Positions 53,087-62,744 of a DNA stretch of 64,000 nt are shown piece after piece; position 1 is the stretch's first letter, and every line of letters starts with the position of its first letter. Location: NCBI GenBank assembly GCA_937935075.1, contig CALGYB010000124.1:26918-90917 (forward strand). The letters run 5' to 3'. Source of the stretch: an uncultured Roseiflexus sp. Lineage in GTDB: Bacteria > Chloroflexota > Chloroflexia > Chloroflexales > Roseiflexaceae. The notes beneath the pieces are model-generated. The model was not told the DNA's origin. It saw only the letters and a list, made by a program, of their open reading frames with translations, and did no database searches. The translations under genes and the position numbers were made by a program.

Positions 53087-55096
53087 ATGCACCTGCGGTT
53101 TGCTCTGTTGATTGTCGCGCTGCTCATGAGTGCGTGTACGGTTCCATCCTCATCGAATCCGACGCCGACGCTGGCGCCGGGCGCTGAGGAATTGCTTGGC
53201 GCACCGACGGCAACGCCGGCGCCGGCGCCGACGACAGCACCGGGAGCCACTGCTGCGCCAACGGCGGCGCCCGCGCAGTCTGCCGCGCGCTATGAAAAGG
53301 CGCGTTGTGAGTTTCCACCGCCTGGCGGCGTTTCGGTCGAATGCGGCTGGCTGACCGTTCCCGAAAATCGCGCGACGCTCGATAACGGCAGAGAGGTGCG
53401 GCTCCACGTCGCTATTTTTCGCAGTACGCGCCCTGATCCGCCGTCTGATCCGATCGTCTATCTCGAAGGCGGTCCCGGCGTCGATGCGCTGGAACGCCTG
53501 CCGCTGGTGTTCGATATCTGGTTTCGACCGTTCCTTGCGAACCGCGACTTTATCATGTTCGATCAGCGCGGCACCGGCTATTCAACACCGTCGCTGGCGT
53601 GTCCTGAGCTGACGAAACTCAGTTTCGATGTGCTGCCTATGGATATTCGCGCCGCCGAGAGTTCGCGCCTCTGGCAAAAAGCAGCCCTCATGTGCCGTGA
53701 ACGCCTGGTTGCGGAAGGCATCGATCTGGCGCAGTACAATACGCTGACCAACGCCGCCGATCTGGAGGACCTGCGACTGGCGCTTGGCTATGAGCAGTGG
53801 AACCTGATCGGCAGTTCGTATGGCACGCGCCTCGCGCTTACTGCCATGCGCGAGTATCCGCAGGGCATTCGCAGCGTGGTGCTCGACTCGACCCGCCCGC
53901 CGCAGATCAATGAGTCACAGACGCCGGCTGACGCCGAGCGCGCGTTTCAGACGTTGTTCCGCGGCTGCGCCGCCGATCCTGAGTGCAATGCGGCGTATCC
54001 TGACCTCGAGCGGGTATTCTACGATCTGGTGGCGAAACTTAACACGCAGCCGGTAACACTCCCTGGCGTTGATCCGTTCACCGGGCGCACCTATCAGGTG
54101 TTAATCAACGGCGATACGATGATTAGCACGCTGTTCCAGGCGATGTATTCGACCGAAATCATCCCGCTGCTGCCGCGCGCGATCTATGACGCGGCGCAGA
54201 AGAATATCTTTGATCTGTGGGTGCGCCTGATTATGAACAATGTCTCGCAGAGCGACTATTTCAGTTATGGGGTGATGTATTCGGCGCGCTGCTATGATGA
54301 GATTCTCTTCGAGACGCGCGAGGCGATGGTGAAGGCGGATGAACCCTTCCCGCATCAGCAGGATGTGTTCGATATGGCGTCGTTCTGGGACATCTGCGAT
54401 GCCTGGGGCGTCGGCGTGGCGCCACCGGTCGAGAATCAGCCGGTGCGCAGTGACATTCCTGCGCTTATCCTTGCCGGAACCTACGACCCGGCGACGCCGC
54501 CGGATGATGGCAAAGAAGCAGCAACGACGCTGCGCAACGGTTTCTTCTTCGAGTTCCCCTCCTCCGGGCATGGCGTCGTTCTCGATGGCGGCTGCCCGTT
54601 GAGCATGACGCTGGCATTCCTCGACAATCCGCAGCGCCAGCCGGACGCAGCATGTATGGCGCAGTTGGGCGCGCCGGCGTTCGATGTCGAGGGTGCAGCG
54701 GTACGCATGATCCCGTTCCGCGACACCGACCAGGGGATTGCCGGCGTGATACCGCAGGGATGGACGAATTTCGGCAGAGGGGTTTATGGTCGCCCGTCGG
54801 GCGATGTGGCCATCGTCCAGGCGCTGACGCCGGTTTCGGCGCTCGAAGTGCTGGTGGGGTTGAGTCGCCAGTTTAATCTCGATAGTGAGCCGGAAGCGGC
54901 GGGCGAGTACGTCGGTGAGCGGTATACCTGGCAACTCTATACCGCGACGATCCGCGGTCAACCGACCGACATTGCGCTGGCGGAGGTAGGCGGTCGCGCA
55001 CTGCTGGTGCTGATGATCAGCGATCCGGGCAACCGGGATGAGTTCTATGAGCAGGTGTTCCTGCCGGTGCTCGATGCGCTGCGGGTGATTTCGTAG
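53087..55096 (+). CDS. S33-type (TAP-like) alpha/beta hydrolase, lipoprotein
   Basis: 669 residues. Lipobox LMSAC at residues 13-17 (Cys17), then a Pro/Thr/Ala linker to residue 65. An alpha/beta-hydrolase core follows: oxyanion segment YLEGGPGVD near 123, nucleophile in GSSYGTRLAL near 244, acid in LILAGTYDPATPP near 465 and base in SSGHGVVLDG near 500. Peptidase or proline iminopeptidase-like activity outside the cell. The last 150 residues form an extra domain. AGAAGGGAA lies before ATG. Confidence 0.85.
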   Translation: MHLRFALLIVALLMSACTVPSSSNPTPTLAPGAEELLGAPTATPAPAPTTAPGATAAPTAAPAQSAARYEKARCEFPPPGGVSVECGWLTVPENRATLDNGREVRLHVAIFRSTRPDPPSDPIVYLEGGPGVDALERLPLVFDIWFRPFLANRDFIMFDQRGTGYSTPSLACPELTKLSFDVLPMDIRAAESSRLWQKAALMCRERLVAEGIDLAQYNTLTNAADLEDLRLALGYEQWNLIGSSYGTRLALTAMREYPQGIRSVVLDSTRPPQINESQTPADAERAFQTLFRGCAADPECNAAYPDLERVFYDLVAKLNTQPVTLPGVDPFTGRTYQVLINGDTMISTLFQAMYSTEIIPLLPRAIYDAAQKNIFDLWVRLIMNNVSQSDYFSYGVMYSARCYDEILFETREAMVKADEPFPHQQDVFDMASFWDICDAWGVGVAPPVENQPVRSDIPALILAGTYDPATPPDDGKEAATTLRNGFFFEFPSSGHGVVLDGGCPLSMTLAFLDNPQRQPDAACMAQLGAPAFDVEGAAVRMIPFRDTDQGIAGVIPQGWTNFGRGVYGRPSGDVAIVQALTPVSALEVLVGLSRQFNLDSEPEAAGEYVGERYTWQLYTATIRGQPTDIALAEVGGRALLVLMISDPGNRDEFYEQVFLPVLDALRVIS

Positions 55097-55216
55097 CCCC
55101 CCGTAGTGACCGCCGCCGGTTGCGCCGCACCCGCCGCACCCGCCGCGCCGCGCGACGACCTTGAGTCCGCCTGTCGCCTGTTGGTGACGGTCACTTCCGC
55201 CAACTTCCGCCACACC

Positions 55217-56461
55217 TCACTCATACCGCAGCGCTTCGATCGGCAGGAGGAGCGCCGCGCGCCGCGCGGGGTAGTAGCCAAACCCGACGCCAATGGCGCA
55301 TGCGAACACCAGCGCCAGAATGACAGCAATCCATGAGATCGATACGGCTAGCCCGGCAGCCATGCCGATGAGCGCCACGAGTCCGATAGCGCCAGTGACG
55401 CCGATGAGACTGCCCACCACGCTGATGGCGACTGCCTCCAGCACAAACTGGCTCAGCACATCGCCGTCGGTGGCGCCGAGCGCCTTGCGCACCCCAATTT
55501 CGCGGGTGCGCTCGGTGACCGCCACCAGCATAATGTTCATAATGCCGATGCCGCCAACCACCAGGCTGATGCCTGCCACCAGCGCGATAAACCCGGTGAT
55601 GGCGCCGTTAATGCCCGCCAGCACGCCAAGCGCCTGCGTCGGCAGGTTCAGCCGGAAATCGTCAATCGCGCCATCGGGCACGTTGCGCGTGGCGCGCAGC
55701 GTTGCAGTCACCAGCGCCTCGCCTCGCTCGACCAGGCGCTCACTCTGCAAACTGAGCAGAATACTGCTCATCTGCAACCCGCGGCCCGGAAGGTCCTGGC
55801 TGCCGGCGATCCGCAGCCGCGCCGTGCTGACCGGCGTCAGAATGCGCTGATCGGACGAGAAGGGACCGCCGAGCTGCCGCAGTACGCCGATGACCTGAAG
55901 CGGCTGGCCGTTGACCTCGATGGTTTTTCCGACGGCATCCTTCACGTTCTCTTTGCCAAAAAGGTCTTCGGCGACCAGCGCGCCAAGCACGGCGACCCGC
56001 GCCGCCTGCCGCTCGTCGTCGTCGTTCAGGAACCGACCATACTGCACCGGTACGGTCTGCACCAGCTGGTAATCCTTCGTTGTGCCCACAACCGTGGGGT
56101 TGGCGGCGGAACTGCCGAAACGCGCCTGCACGCGCAGCGACACTTCGGGCACGATCGTGCGGAAGACGTCCGGGTGGCGCGCCACCAGTTGCTCAAGTGC
56201 GCGGTAATCCTGGATCGACAGCAGACCATAGCCAGGAACATCACGCGCGCCACGCGCCTGTGGGTCGCCAGGGAGCACGGCGATCCGGCGAGTGCCCAGA
56301 TCGACGAACCGCTCGAAGACTTGGCTCTGTAACGCATTGCCGAGCGACAGGACGGCGACCAGCGTGGCGGAGCCGATGATGATCCCCAGCATCGTCAGCA
56401 GCGAGCGAAACTTGTTTGCCCGCAGACTGTCAATTGCCATGAGTACAAGTTCTTTGAACAC
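55217..56461 (-). CDS. MacB-type ABC transporter permease
   Basis: 414 residues starting at GTG. N-terminal membrane helix with KFRSLLTMLGIIIGSATLVAVLSLG, a large periplasmic domain (residues 40-270), then three helices (LVAGISLVVGGIGIMNIMLVAVTERTREIGVRKALGAT is the FtsX signature). The C-terminus ends ALRYE. MacB permease subunits couple ATP hydrolysis to export via the MacA-like adaptor. AGGAG stands before GTG, within the end of the ATPase gene. Last gene of the operon. Confidence 0.92.
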   Translation of the reverse strand: MFKELVLMAIDSLRANKFRSLLTMLGIIIGSATLVAVLSLGNALQSQVFERFVDLGTRRIAVLPGDPQARGARDVPGYGLLSIQDYRALEQLVARHPDVFRTIVPEVSLRVQARFGSSAANPTVVGTTKDYQLVQTVPVQYGRFLNDDDERQAARVAVLGALVAEDLFGKENVKDAVGKTIEVNGQPLQVIGVLRQLGGPFSSDQRILTPVSTARLRIAGSQDLPGRGLQMSSILLSLQSERLVERGEALVTATLRATRNVPDGAIDDFRLNLPTQALGVLAGINGAITGFIALVAGISLVVGGIGIMNIMLVAVTERTREIGVRKALGATDGDVLSQFVLEAVAISVVGSLIGVTGAIGLVALIGMAAGLAVSISWIAVILALVFACAIGVGFGYYPARRAALLLPIEALRYE

Positions 56462-56467
56462 GGACGT

Positions 56468-57301
56468 TTACTCCTGTTCTTTTCTGACCACCGGCACTGC
56501 GACCGGTTCCTTCTCGAGAACCGGCAGTTCCAGTTCTTCTGCTGGCAGAGCGACGTGATAGTACTCCTGCAGAATGTTCTCGGCAATCCGCCCGTCGCGC
56601 AGCCCGATGACGCGATCCATCTGCTTGCCGATCTCCGGGTCGTGCGTCACAATGACGATGGTGATGCCCTGCTCGCGGTTCAACTGCCGGAAGAGCGCCA
56701 TGATCTCGGCGCCGGTACGCGTGTCGAGCGCGCCGGTTGGCTCGTCGGCAAGCACCATTGCCGGGTTGCTGACCAGCGCGCGGGCAATGGCGACACGCTG
56801 CTTCTGACCGCCAGACAGTTCGTTTGGACGGTTGTACAGTTTCGCGCCCAACCCCACCGCTTCCAGCGCCTGACGGGCGCGCTCTTCACGCTCACGCGCA
56901 CTAATGCGTCCGTAGATGAGCGGCAGTTCCACATTCTTCAAGGCTGTCAGCCGTGGCAGCAGGTTGAAGTTCTGGAAGACGAACCCCAGTTTCTGGTTGC
57001 GCACCCGCGCCTGCTGCGCGCGATCCAGTTTACTCACATCCTGCCCGTCGAGCCAGTAGGAACCCGAGGTCGGCACATCGAGCAGTCCCAGGATCGTCAT
57101 CAACGTGCTTTTGCCGCTGCCCGATGGACCCATAATGGCGACCATCTCGCCGCGATGAATTTCGAGCGATACGTCGTCGAGGGCGAGGAAGCGATTGCCG
57201 CCGGTGACAAATTCCTTCGTCACATGCTCGACGCGCACCACCGGTTCGGTCACATAGTCGAAGGCTTCAGTGGGAGTGATATATTCGGTTTCAGGATGCA
57301 T
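56468..57301 (-). CDS. ABC transporter ATP-binding protein (MacB/LolD type)
   Basis: 277 residues. Walker A GPSGSGKST near residue 58, signature LSGGQKQRVAIARAL near 162, Walker B VLADEPTGALD, and the H-loop VTHD. The first 20 residues (MHPETEYITPTEAFDYVTEP) are an unusual extension. It follows the fusion protein by 66 bp, a gap with a strong hairpin. ATG 57301 with GAGAGGAGAT upstream. Drives the permease downstream. Confidence 0.93.
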   Translation of the reverse strand: MHPETEYITPTEAFDYVTEPVVRVEHVTKEFVTGGNRFLALDDVSLEIHRGEMVAIMGPSGSGKSTLMTILGLLDVPTSGSYWLDGQDVSKLDRAQQARVRNQKLGFVFQNFNLLPRLTALKNVELPLIYGRISAREREERARQALEAVGLGAKLYNRPNELSGGQKQRVAIARALVSNPAMVLADEPTGALDTRTGAEIMALFRQLNREQGITIVIVTHDPEIGKQMDRVIGLRDGRIAENILQEYYHVALPAEELELPVLEKEPVAVPVVRKEQE

Positions 57302-57320
57302 GGCTATGTATCTCCTCTCT

Positions 57321-57349
57321 CCTCCCGCAGAAGCCAAACCTGCGGGAGG
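57321..57349 (-). promoter_or_regulatory. Intercistronic hairpin before the ATPase gene
   Basis: CCTCCCGCAG and CTGCGGGAGG make a perfect 10-bp stem with a nine-base loop, just upstream of the ribosome site of the ATPase gene. It may stabilise or segment the mRNA; no U tract. Confidence 0.55.
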
Positions 57350-57367
57350 TCACGGTGGTGTACGATG

Positions 57368-59158
57368 TTATCGGGCGCCAGGCAGCAGCACCTGCTGCCC
57401 TTCCTGCAATCCGCTCACAATTTCGACCCGGTCGCCAGCGCGGATGCCAACCTCGACCGGCTGCGCCACCAGGGTGGTGCGCCCGTTGTTGGTGACAATC
57501 ACATCCACGACCGTCACGCCATTCTCTTCACGGATCGCCTGAACCGGAACACTGAGCGCGTTGTCGCGCTTCGCCGTGATAATCGTGGCGCTTGCCGTCA
57601 TGCCGGAGCGCACTTGACGCTCGCCAGGGGTCACTTCGAGTTCCACCTCATACGCGGTGACGTTGCGTTCGTTGGTCGCCTGCGGCGCGATACGCTGCAC
57701 CACGCCGGTCAGCGGCGGCGGACCGAGGGCATCGATCAGGACTTCGACCTCCTGACCGGGCGCAACACGCGCCACATCCACTTCATCGACGGTCACAGTG
57801 ACGTTGAACCGGCTTACGTCGATCAGCGTCAGCACAGGGTTCTGACCGGCCTGCTCGCCAGGCGCTACAGTGATGCGCGCCACCACGCCGGTGAACGGCG
57901 CTTTCAGGGTGGCATCGTCGAGCCGGATCTGCGCCAGGTCGAGCTGCGCCTGCGCCTGCGCCACCCGCGCCTGTGCACGTGCGAGGTCGGTCGCGCGCGG
58001 ATCGGCGGTCAGGCGCGCGAGGTTGGCTTCGGCGGCGGTAAGGTTTGCCTGCTGCGCTGCAAGTGCGCCCTGGCGCTGCTCACCGAGCAAACGGGCAAGA
58101 TCGGCTTCCGCCTGTGCCAGCGCCGCGCGCGCGGCAGCGATCCGGTCCGGGTTAGGGTTGAGCAAGGCGTCGAGGTTCGCCTGCGCGGTTGCAACGCGCG
58201 CTTCGGCTTCCGCCAAACCGGTGATCTCGTTCTGGCGCGCCGTCTCATAGGCAATGCGCGCCTGGTTGAGCGCCAATTCCGCATCCTGCATGGCGCGCTC
58301 CGCCTGAGCAAATGCATCGGCATAGGCGCGTTTTCCTGCATCGGTAAGCGGCGCGCCGGTCAGCGGGTCCTTGCCGTCCGCCTCGACGCGCGCCAGATTG
58401 TCGCGCGCAGCGGCGAATGCGGTCTGGGCGTCGCGCAGACGATTGGCGCGCTCGGACACCTGGCGTTCGGCGTCGAGTTTGGCGGCGGAGAGCGCGCTGC
58501 GCTGCCGCTCCAGCGCTGACTGCGCTTCGGTAAGCGCCGCACGCGCAGCGGTCAATTGATCGTTATTTGGCGCGCCCTGCAACGCATTCAGACGCGCGCG
58601 CGCCTCTTCGATACGAGCGCGCGCAGCGGCGATGTCGGCGCTCGTCACACTGCCGGTGGTCTGCGTCAACGCGCCGCGCGCGGCTTCGACCTGCGCACGC
58701 GCCTGAGCGATTTCTTCTGGCGTTGCGCCTTCTCGCAACTGTTGCAAATCAGCTTCCGCCTGCGCCAGCGCCGCGCGCGCCGACGCGACCTGCGCCTCGG
58801 CTTCGCGGCTGTCGAGACGGATCAGCGGCGCGCCAGCCTGCACCAGATCGCCTTCGGCGACCAGGATTTCGGCGACACGACCAGGGATGGCGAAGCCAAG
58901 CGCCGCTTCCTGGCGCGGCTCGATGCGACCGGTGGCGCTGATGCCGGCAATGAGCGTCTCACGGGTGACAGACACCGGCGCGCCGCCCTGAAGCGGATCG
59001 GCGCCGCCGCCCGCCAGACGCGGCACAACCAGGGTGGCAATCACGGCAATAATCAACACTGCGGCGATGATCACCGGCAGTGATGGACGCGGAACTCGTA
59101 AGCCAGGTTTCGCCTGCGGAACAGAAGTCACGGGTCTCTTCTCCTTTTTGAACAACAT
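57368..59158 (-). CDS. MacA/HlyD-type periplasmic adaptor with long coiled coil
   Basis: 596 residues. A membrane segment is at about 30-48 (PVIIAAVLIIAVIATLVV). Biotinyl-lipoyl half motifs GRIEPRQEAALGFAIPGRVAEILVAEGD and FTGVVARITVAPGEQAG flank an Ala/Glu/Arg-rich helical hairpin of nearly 300 residues, longer than that in E. coli MacA. A beta-barrel domain follows. The ABC ATPase and permease follow on the same strand and TetR precedes it. Confidence 0.9.
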   Translation of the reverse strand: MLFKKEKRPVTSVPQAKPGLRVPRPSLPVIIAAVLIIAVIATLVVPRLAGGGADPLQGGAPVSVTRETLIAGISATGRIEPRQEAALGFAIPGRVAEILVAEGDLVQAGAPLIRLDSREAEAQVASARAALAQAEADLQQLREGATPEEIAQARAQVEAARGALTQTTGSVTSADIAAARARIEEARARLNALQGAPNNDQLTAARAALTEAQSALERQRSALSAAKLDAERQVSERANRLRDAQTAFAAARDNLARVEADGKDPLTGAPLTDAGKRAYADAFAQAERAMQDAELALNQARIAYETARQNEITGLAEAEARVATAQANLDALLNPNPDRIAAARAALAQAEADLARLLGEQRQGALAAQQANLTAAEANLARLTADPRATDLARAQARVAQAQAQLDLAQIRLDDATLKAPFTGVVARITVAPGEQAGQNPVLTLIDVSRFNVTVTVDEVDVARVAPGQEVEVLIDALGPPPLTGVVQRIAPQATNERNVTAYEVELEVTPGERQVRSGMTASATIITAKRDNALSVPVQAIREENGVTVVDVIVTNNGRTTLVAQPVEVGIRAGDRVEIVSGLQEGQQVLLPGAR

Positions 59159-59217
59159 TCAATCATGCCCTTCTGCAAGAACCGCAGAAAGGACTTCAGA
59201 AAACGGCGGTATTCGAT

Positions 59218-59838
59218 CTAACGGGCGGCAGTGCCGTAGAGGAACAGATCCACCAGCGTCTCAGCAGAGAAATGATCGGTCGAGATCGCCTGATACATAT
59301 CGCTGCGCTCAGATATGACCGGCGCCGTCTGGCGCTGGAACCCCTCCATCAAGCCAAGAAACAGCATCGCCAGATCGCCGGCGTTGTGTCCTTGCAGTTC
59401 GCCGCTGGCAAGCCCCTGTTGCATCACATCGCGCAATGGGTCGACCATGTAGCGCTTGAACGCCTCAGCCAGGCGACGCTGACGTTCCGGACTCAGATGT
59501 TCACGCGCCTGATGCCGCATCATGCGCGTATCGCTGTTCGGCTCGTGGAGCAACACCTGCGCCAACCCAATGAGACGACCGCGCGTATCAGGCTGATCGG
59601 CGATGGCGCGCCGCATCGTTGCGTGCATTTCTGCCAGCATATGGATCGCAACCAGCACAAACAACTCTTCCTTATCGGAAAAGTGGTAGTACAGCGTCGG
59701 CTTGGTTACATCGGCGGCCTGCACAATGTCGTTGATCGACACTGCGCTGTAGCCGCGCTGCATGAACAGGCGCGTCGCCGTCATCAAAATGCGTGCTGCC
59801 GTCGGACCGTATGCTGGTTCATTGATACTATCTTGCAT
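59218..59838 (-). CDS. TetR-family transcriptional regulator
   Basis: 206 residues. The HTH at about 15-60 reads ARILMTATRLFMQRGYSAVSINDIVQAADVTKPTLYYHFSDKEELF. The C-terminal domain binds an unknown ligand, probably a substrate of the adjacent exporter. It is the first gene of the run; the adaptor starts 59 bp after its stop. Probably represses the operon from the palindrome upstream. Confidence 0.93.
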   Translation of the reverse strand: MQDSINEPAYGPTAARILMTATRLFMQRGYSAVSINDIVQAADVTKPTLYYHFSDKEELFVLVAIHMLAEMHATMRRAIADQPDTRGRLIGLAQVLLHEPNSDTRMMRHQAREHLSPERQRRLAEAFKRYMVDPLRDVMQQGLASGELQGHNAGDLAMLFLGLMEGFQRQTAPVISERSDMYQAISTDHFSAETLVDLFLYGTAAR

Positions 59839-59908
59839 GGATCATTGATTGCGCTCTTCAAAGTGAATACGGTGTGCGCACTCCTTTCCGCCTCTATTCT
59901 ACCACTCT

Positions 59909-59918
59909 ACCGAACGGT
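59909..59918. promoter_or_regulatory. TetR operator candidate
   Basis: ACCG-AA-CGGT, a short palindrome of the TetR-operator type, about 70 bp upstream of the tetR start. Short and so uncertain. Confidence 0.4.
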
Positions 59919-60112
59919 CAGGAATAGTCTACCATAGTCGCACAGGTTTTGTCAATAGTCTGCAATGGATTAATTGCAGGCGCTGTGCGACGGCAGGGCG
60001 CACGGTCGGAAAGCAGGCGCAGGCGTGTGCGAGCGTGGAAGCAGGCGACAACCGAAAGAGGGCGTCGAGACGCAACCCGGTCGCATCCCAAACGCCCTCC
60101 CCAAGAAAAGAG

Positions 60113-60362
60113 CCTGTTATGCACTTCAGAGATACACGTGGTATGATTTCAGTATGACACGTAAACCCTATCCAAGCGATGTGAGCGACGAGGAGCGGGC
60201 CTTCGTCGCTCCCTCCCTGACCTTCATGACCGAAGACGCCCCGCAGCGCGACCACTCGCTGCGCCCCCCCTTTCCCCCCCCTGCGGGGGGGCAGGGGGGG
60301 CGGCAAGGTCCACGTGGCTGAAGCGGTTCATTACCTTTATGCTCGAAAGTACATAACAGGCT
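60113..60362 (+). mobile_element. Internally deleted copy of the 16-kb IS5-type element
   Basis: 250 bp with the same inverted ends (AGAGCCTGTTATG and CATAACAGGCTCT) as the element at 16067-17231. It retains the first 26 or so codons of the transposase (MTRKPYPSDVSDEERAFVAP) and the last eight. Between them a C/G palindrome (60264-60300) marks the deletion. It could be moved by a related transposase in trans. Confidence 0.8.
60154..60270 (+). pseudogene. Transposase N-terminal fragment
   Basis: ATG at 60154 begins MTRKPYPSDVSDEERAFV, the intact start of the IS5-type transposase, then THFMTEDAPQRDHSLR-like sequence before the C/G palindrome. The rest of the gene is deleted. No function. Confidence 0.7.
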
Positions 60363-61907
60363 CTAACCCTCATCCTGCTCGCGCTGCGGAATAAGCACGT
60401 CCCACCAGACGCGCCCGGTGCGCTTCTGCATGAGATCGACGTGGATGTGCTTCAGTTCGGTGTATGCCATCAAGCCGTAGATGCCGTGCTCGCGCCCGAT
60501 GCCGCTTTGCTTGTAGCCGCCAAACGGCGCACGCGGCAGAATGATGTGATGGTCGTTGATCCAGACCGTGCCGGTGCGGATGCGCTTGGCGACCTCAATC
60601 GCGCCCTGAAGATCACGCGACCAGACGGCGGCGCCCAGCCCGTAGCGGCTGGCGTTCGCCAGTTCGATCGCTTCCGTCACCGTGCGGTAGGGAATGACCG
60701 ACAGCACCGGACCGAAGATCTCCTCCTGCGCCAGGCGCGTGCCATTCTGCACTCCGGTAAAAATCGTCGGTTCGATGAACGGACCACGCTCGAAGCCGGG
60801 GACGCGCGCGCGTTTGCCGCCGGTCACCAGGCGAGCGCCTTCGTGCTTGCCAACGTCAATGTACTCCTCAACAACCCGGCACTGCGCCTCGGAAACGAGC
60901 GGACCCAGGTCGGTTTCCAGATCGAGCGGATCGCCGATCCGCAGCGAGCGGGCGCGGGTCACCAGACGCTCGATGAACTCGTCATGCAGGCTTTCCGGCA
61001 CCAGACAGCGCGTTCCCGCCTCGCAACTCTGCCCGCCGTTGAAGAAGACGCCGAAGAGCACGCCATCGGTGGCAAGTTCGAGATCGGCGTCGGGCATCAC
61101 CAGGCTTGGCGACTTGCCGCCGAGTTCGAGGGTCAGACGCTTGATCGTGTCGCTCGCCAGCCGCATGATGTGCCGCCCGGTTTCGGTCGATCCGGTGAAC
61201 GAGACCTTGTCCACGCCGGGATGCCGTGCCAGCGCATCGCCGACTTCCGCTCCCGGACCGGTCACCACATTCAGCACGCCGCGCGGCAGCAACCCCGACT
61301 CGTGGATCAACCGCGTCAGCATCAGCGCCGTCAGCGGCGTGTAAGACGCCGGTTTGAGCACCACGGTATTCCCCGCCGCCAGCGCTGGCGCGATCTTCCA
61401 GATCGTCATCAGCAGCGGATAGTTCCACGGCACAATTTGCCCGCACACGCCAATCGGCTCGCGCCAGACAAAGTTCCAGCTTACCGAGGGAATATCCGTC
61501 CAGGGCAGCGCCTCATACGGGTGGATCGTCGCCAGTTCGGCGAACACGCGCAGGTGCTCGACCGACCAGGGAATATCGACGAAGGTGGTTTTGCGCAGCG
61601 GTGCGCCAAGGTTGCGCGACTCTAGTTCGGCGAATTCGGCAGTGTGCTCTTCGATCAGATCAGCAATCGCATTGAGAATGCGGGCGCGTTCGTGGCCAGG
61701 GGTGTGGGGCCAGGGGCCGCGATCGAACGCTTCGCGCGCCGCCGCCACCGCACGATCAACGTCGGCTGCCGAGCCGCGCGCAACATACGCCATGGTCCGA
61801 CCGAGAGCCGGTTCGTTGACCGGCATCAGACCGCCTTCGGCATCGCTCCAGTTGCCGTCGATATACAACCCATAACATGGGAGATCGTCGTTGGTGTGGT
61901 CGTCCAT
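60363..61907 (-). CDS. NAD-dependent aldehyde dehydrogenase
   Basis: 514 residues. Glu in LELGGKSPSLVM near 265 and catalytic Cys in GGQSCEAGTRC near 300, preceded by FTGSTETGRHI near 240. GGYKQSGIGREHG ends the domain. Betaine- or gamma-aminobutyraldehyde dehydrogenase-like; substrate undefined. The stop codon TAG lies at the IS boundary, so the IS end supplies the last bases. The ATG at 61907 follows AGGAGGACGGTC upstream in the leader. The C-terminus beyond DVLIPQREQ may have been altered by the insertion. Confidence 0.9.
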   Translation of the reverse strand: MDDHTNDDLPCYGLYIDGNWSDAEGGLMPVNEPALGRTMAYVARGSAADVDRAVAAAREAFDRGPWPHTPGHERARILNAIADLIEEHTAEFAELESRNLGAPLRKTTFVDIPWSVEHLRVFAELATIHPYEALPWTDIPSVSWNFVWREPIGVCGQIVPWNYPLLMTIWKIAPALAAGNTVVLKPASYTPLTALMLTRLIHESGLLPRGVLNVVTGPGAEVGDALARHPGVDKVSFTGSTETGRHIMRLASDTIKRLTLELGGKSPSLVMPDADLELATDGVLFGVFFNGGQSCEAGTRCLVPESLHDEFIERLVTRARSLRIGDPLDLETDLGPLVSEAQCRVVEEYIDVGKHEGARLVTGGKRARVPGFERGPFIEPTIFTGVQNGTRLAQEEIFGPVLSVIPYRTVTEAIELANASRYGLGAAVWSRDLQGAIEVAKRIRTGTVWINDHHIILPRAPFGGYKQSGIGREHGIYGLMAYTELKHIHVDLMQKRTGRVWWDVLIPQREQDEG

Positions 61908-62006
61908 GACCGTCCTCCTCGAAGTATGTACACTTCATGCCGCTTTGCGTCATCATACCATGACATGGTACAGTGCGGCAATCATGGAATGGAGCGAAGG
62001 CGACGA

Positions 62007-62543
62007 TCATCTCTGCGACGGAACGTCCAGGGTGCATCCACAGGCCAGGGACAGCGTCACCGGCGCCTGAAGGGTCACGGGGAGATGAGCGGGACGAAAG
62101 AGGAGCGCCGTACCGCTGCGCGGATCGACAACCACAACGTCGAGCACGCCATGTTCCAGGTAGAACGGCGCACCGTCAGGTCCCAGGTCTTTGTCTTCAT
62201 AGCCAGGACCGAGGATTTCGACCACTGCAACGGGAACCACGTCCAGCGCCTCGTCGCTGTCCGGCGGCTCCTCACAAAAGATGGCGAGGTCCGGTCGCTT
62301 GATCGACCGTTCGGGGTCGGGGAAACGGATGAGCACATCAGCAAGCGTGAAACAGGCGCAACCGGTCGCATCGCATTGCGACGGGCGAACCGAGCGCTCG
62401 ATCCGTTGCAGCATTTTTTGATGCCGGCTCGACGGCGCGGCTTCCCAGGAGGTTCGCCCACGCACATATTCCAGCCGCACCGGTGCGCCGCTGGCATCGG
62501 TTTGCAGGATCAGTTCCTCAATGGACATTGTTGAGGCTGCCAT
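62007..62543 (-). CDS. Uma2/DUF820-family protein (PD-(D/E)xK-like)
   Basis: 178 residues. Restriction-endonuclease-like fold: RPDLAIFCEEPP near residue 84 and VPVAVVEILGPGYEDKDLG near 105-122, with D, E and K placed as in Uma2. Family members are abundant in cyanobacteria and Chloroflexota; role unknown, possibly nuclease. ATG 62543 has GGAGAG upstream; a 17-residue extension is unlikely. Isolated, between aldehyde dehydrogenase and the ABC gene. Confidence 0.75.
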   Translation of the reverse strand: MAASTMSIEELILQTDASGAPVRLEYVRGRTSWEAAPSSRHQKMLQRIERSVRPSQCDATGCACFTLADVLIRFPDPERSIKRPDLAIFCEEPPDSDEALDVVPVAVVEILGPGYEDKDLGPDGAPFYLEHGVLDVVVVDPRSGTALLFRPAHLPVTLQAPVTLSLACGCTLDVPSQR

Positions 62544-62574
62544 AACGGCTCTCCATGGGCCTCCTCTCTTCTGA

Positions 62575-62580
62575 TACAAT
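62575..62580 (+). promoter_or_regulatory. Possible -10 box upstream of the ABC gene
   Basis: TACAAT at 62575-62580 preceded by CTGA, 165 bp before the solute-binding gene. Weak evidence as no -35 is seen. Confidence 0.3.
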
Positions 62581-62744
62581 ATCCGACGGAACAAAGAGAG
62601 TCAAGACGCTTGCCCAAGCCGGGTGCAGTCTCATGTCATCACCGGCAGATCCATGGGGATCAGCATCTCCGCCAGCCACGTCGCGCTCAAACCCGCACCG
62701 TGGCGTCGTCCCGCGCAGTTGGGTTGAAATGAAAGGATGGCTCT

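Noticed and set aside
54101..55213. 370-codon minus-strand ORF over the S33 peptidase
   Set aside because: The plus strand has the lipobox and full catalytic triad; the antisense frame has no motif.
56555..58519. 654-codon plus-strand ORF opposite the adaptor gene
   Set aside because: A shadow of the Ala/Arg-rich coding strand; the minus-strand protein has clear adaptor motifs.
60441..61625. 394-codon plus-strand ORF opposite the aldehyde dehydrogenase
   Set aside because: The minus strand has all catalytic motifs; the plus frame has none.
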